This document shows positions 63,175 to 64,000 of a stretch of 64,000 bases of DNA, one piece after another. This DNA comes from Ampullaceana balthica (lineage: Eukaryota > Mollusca > Gastropoda > Lymnaeidae), in assembly GCA_944989445.1 (NCBI GenBank), contig CALYLW010000137.1, positions 1,122,134 through 1,186,133 of the forward strand. Direction: 5' to 3'. Numbering within the stretch: position 1 is the first letter of the stretch; every line of letters starts with the position of its first letter. The translations under genes were made by a program, and so were the position numbers. The notes beneath the pieces are model-generated. The model did no database searches and was not told where the DNA came from. It saw only the letters and a program-made list of their open reading frames with translations.

Positions 63175-64000
63175 CTGAAATTATTGAACACGAAATAAAC
63201 ACTAAGTCATCAAGATTCATTAAAGATTATATTTTTTCAGCATGGACAATAATTCCAGTGTTCAAAATTCATTGTGTAAAAGGTGGTGTTTGATGGGGAA
63301 TAGGATCCAATGATAGCAGGGGCGTAGAAATGGGGGGGGAGCGGGTACATACGTCTACAGGCGCCAAGGTACAGGAGCGCCAAAATGAGGTTTACAACGT
63401 TACAAGTAAGTGTTGGGTTGGGGGGGGGGTTAATATTACAATATATTAAAGTTCATAGGCATGATAAAGAAAAAAGTTCGGGGCATACGGAGAGGGAGGT
63501 TAAAAATTACTTAAGAGCATATCTTGCAAAAGTAACTTTAGTAGATGGCAAATTCCCACAATGGCGCCACCATATTTTGGTGGGTTATGTCTGGCCGCCA
63601 TTATTTAACTCCACCTCAATCCATGGTGGCACTACTTTCATTGCGTTTTTGGCCGACATTTTCAACGAAAAAACTTTTCGTGGAAGAACGTGGCAAATAG
63701 CTTGTGTATGATCTAACCTCAGACCCTTTTTCCGCCAGAGTACTTGGAAAGAATGATAAATTTACTTTAGCTATTTTTAGAAAAGTTTTCTGACAACCTG
63801 GTACATGTGTTTTTCATCGGTCTTGCGCAAACCCGGTCGCGCTGAATCCGCAACTGCTTCCCAGATTTATTTGATGAACTCATACTTGAAAAGTCTTGGC
63901 TATAAGTCTAGGCTATCTCAATAAACATCCTTCATCTTTCAGTTGCCCATACAATCCTTTCATAACCTCTCCGAGAGAGGAAAAAAAGTAACTCTCCTGA
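63175..64000. other. Upstream region without a recognised exon or promoter
   Basis: It contains G-rich runs (63334-63341, 63420-63430) and a 108-codon plus-strand frame with no recognisable domain. No minus-strand signal peptide exon that fits the required phase was found, so the true start is further upstream. Confidence 0.5.

Noticed and set aside
63385..63711. 108-codon plus-strand frame with a good GTAAGT after the first codons
   Set aside because: No recognisable domain, starts next to a G run, and nothing downstream in the window supports a plus-strand gene.

Overview
The window is intron-rich, AT-rich animal DNA, most likely from a gastropod mollusc. That assignment is an inference from the style of the gene, the repeat families (tRNA-headed SINEs, hAT and Harbinger-like elements, Helitron-like repeats) and the extracellular domain mix; no species marker was seen. 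A block of exactly 100 N (13009-13108) marks an assembly gap.

Almost all coding sequence belongs to one huge gene on the minus strand. It enters near 63.2 kb and leaves the window at base 1, so both ends are missing. I resolved 64 exons by matching domain-coding stretches to GT/AG borders and checking that codon phase carries across each intron. They total about 10.4 kb, or about 3,480 residues. From N to C: C-type lectin domain, LDL receptor class A, three CUB domains, four Sushi, EGF, calcium-binding-type EGF with a long last loop, four Sushi, two HYR, two GCC2/GCC3 (ephrin-receptor-like) modules, a run of EGFs, a PAN/apple-like domain, a WxxW-like domain, more EGFs, a pentraxin/LamG-type domain in three exons, HYR, Sushi, an unrecognised ~140-residue module, one GCC module, and then an array of at least 15 GCC modules. 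The Sushi-HYR-HYR-GCC-EGF-pentraxin core is the arrangement of polydom/SVEP1. The lectin, LDLa, CUB, PAN and WxxW parts and the GCC array are additions. The product should be a secreted or matrix adhesion or recognition protein.

The first 12.7 kb is a tandem array of a three-exon cassette of about 2.4 kb (C-B-A in transcript order) whose introns are nearly as alike as its exons, pointing to recent unequal exchange or conversion. Three other exons carry apparent one-base insertions, either assembly errors or early decay of the gene.

The introns carry a 3.06 kb Ty3-type LTR element with a 5-bp target duplication 11 bases past a splice donor (56.2-59.3 kb); a truncated second LTR element (33.1-35.0 kb); hAT elements with clear 8-bp target duplications; a pogo-like element; Harbinger-like MITEs; SINEs; and several minisatellites, the largest a 37-bp repeat in about 37 copies. 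I see no plus-strand host gene, and no promoter or first exon for the minus-strand gene.
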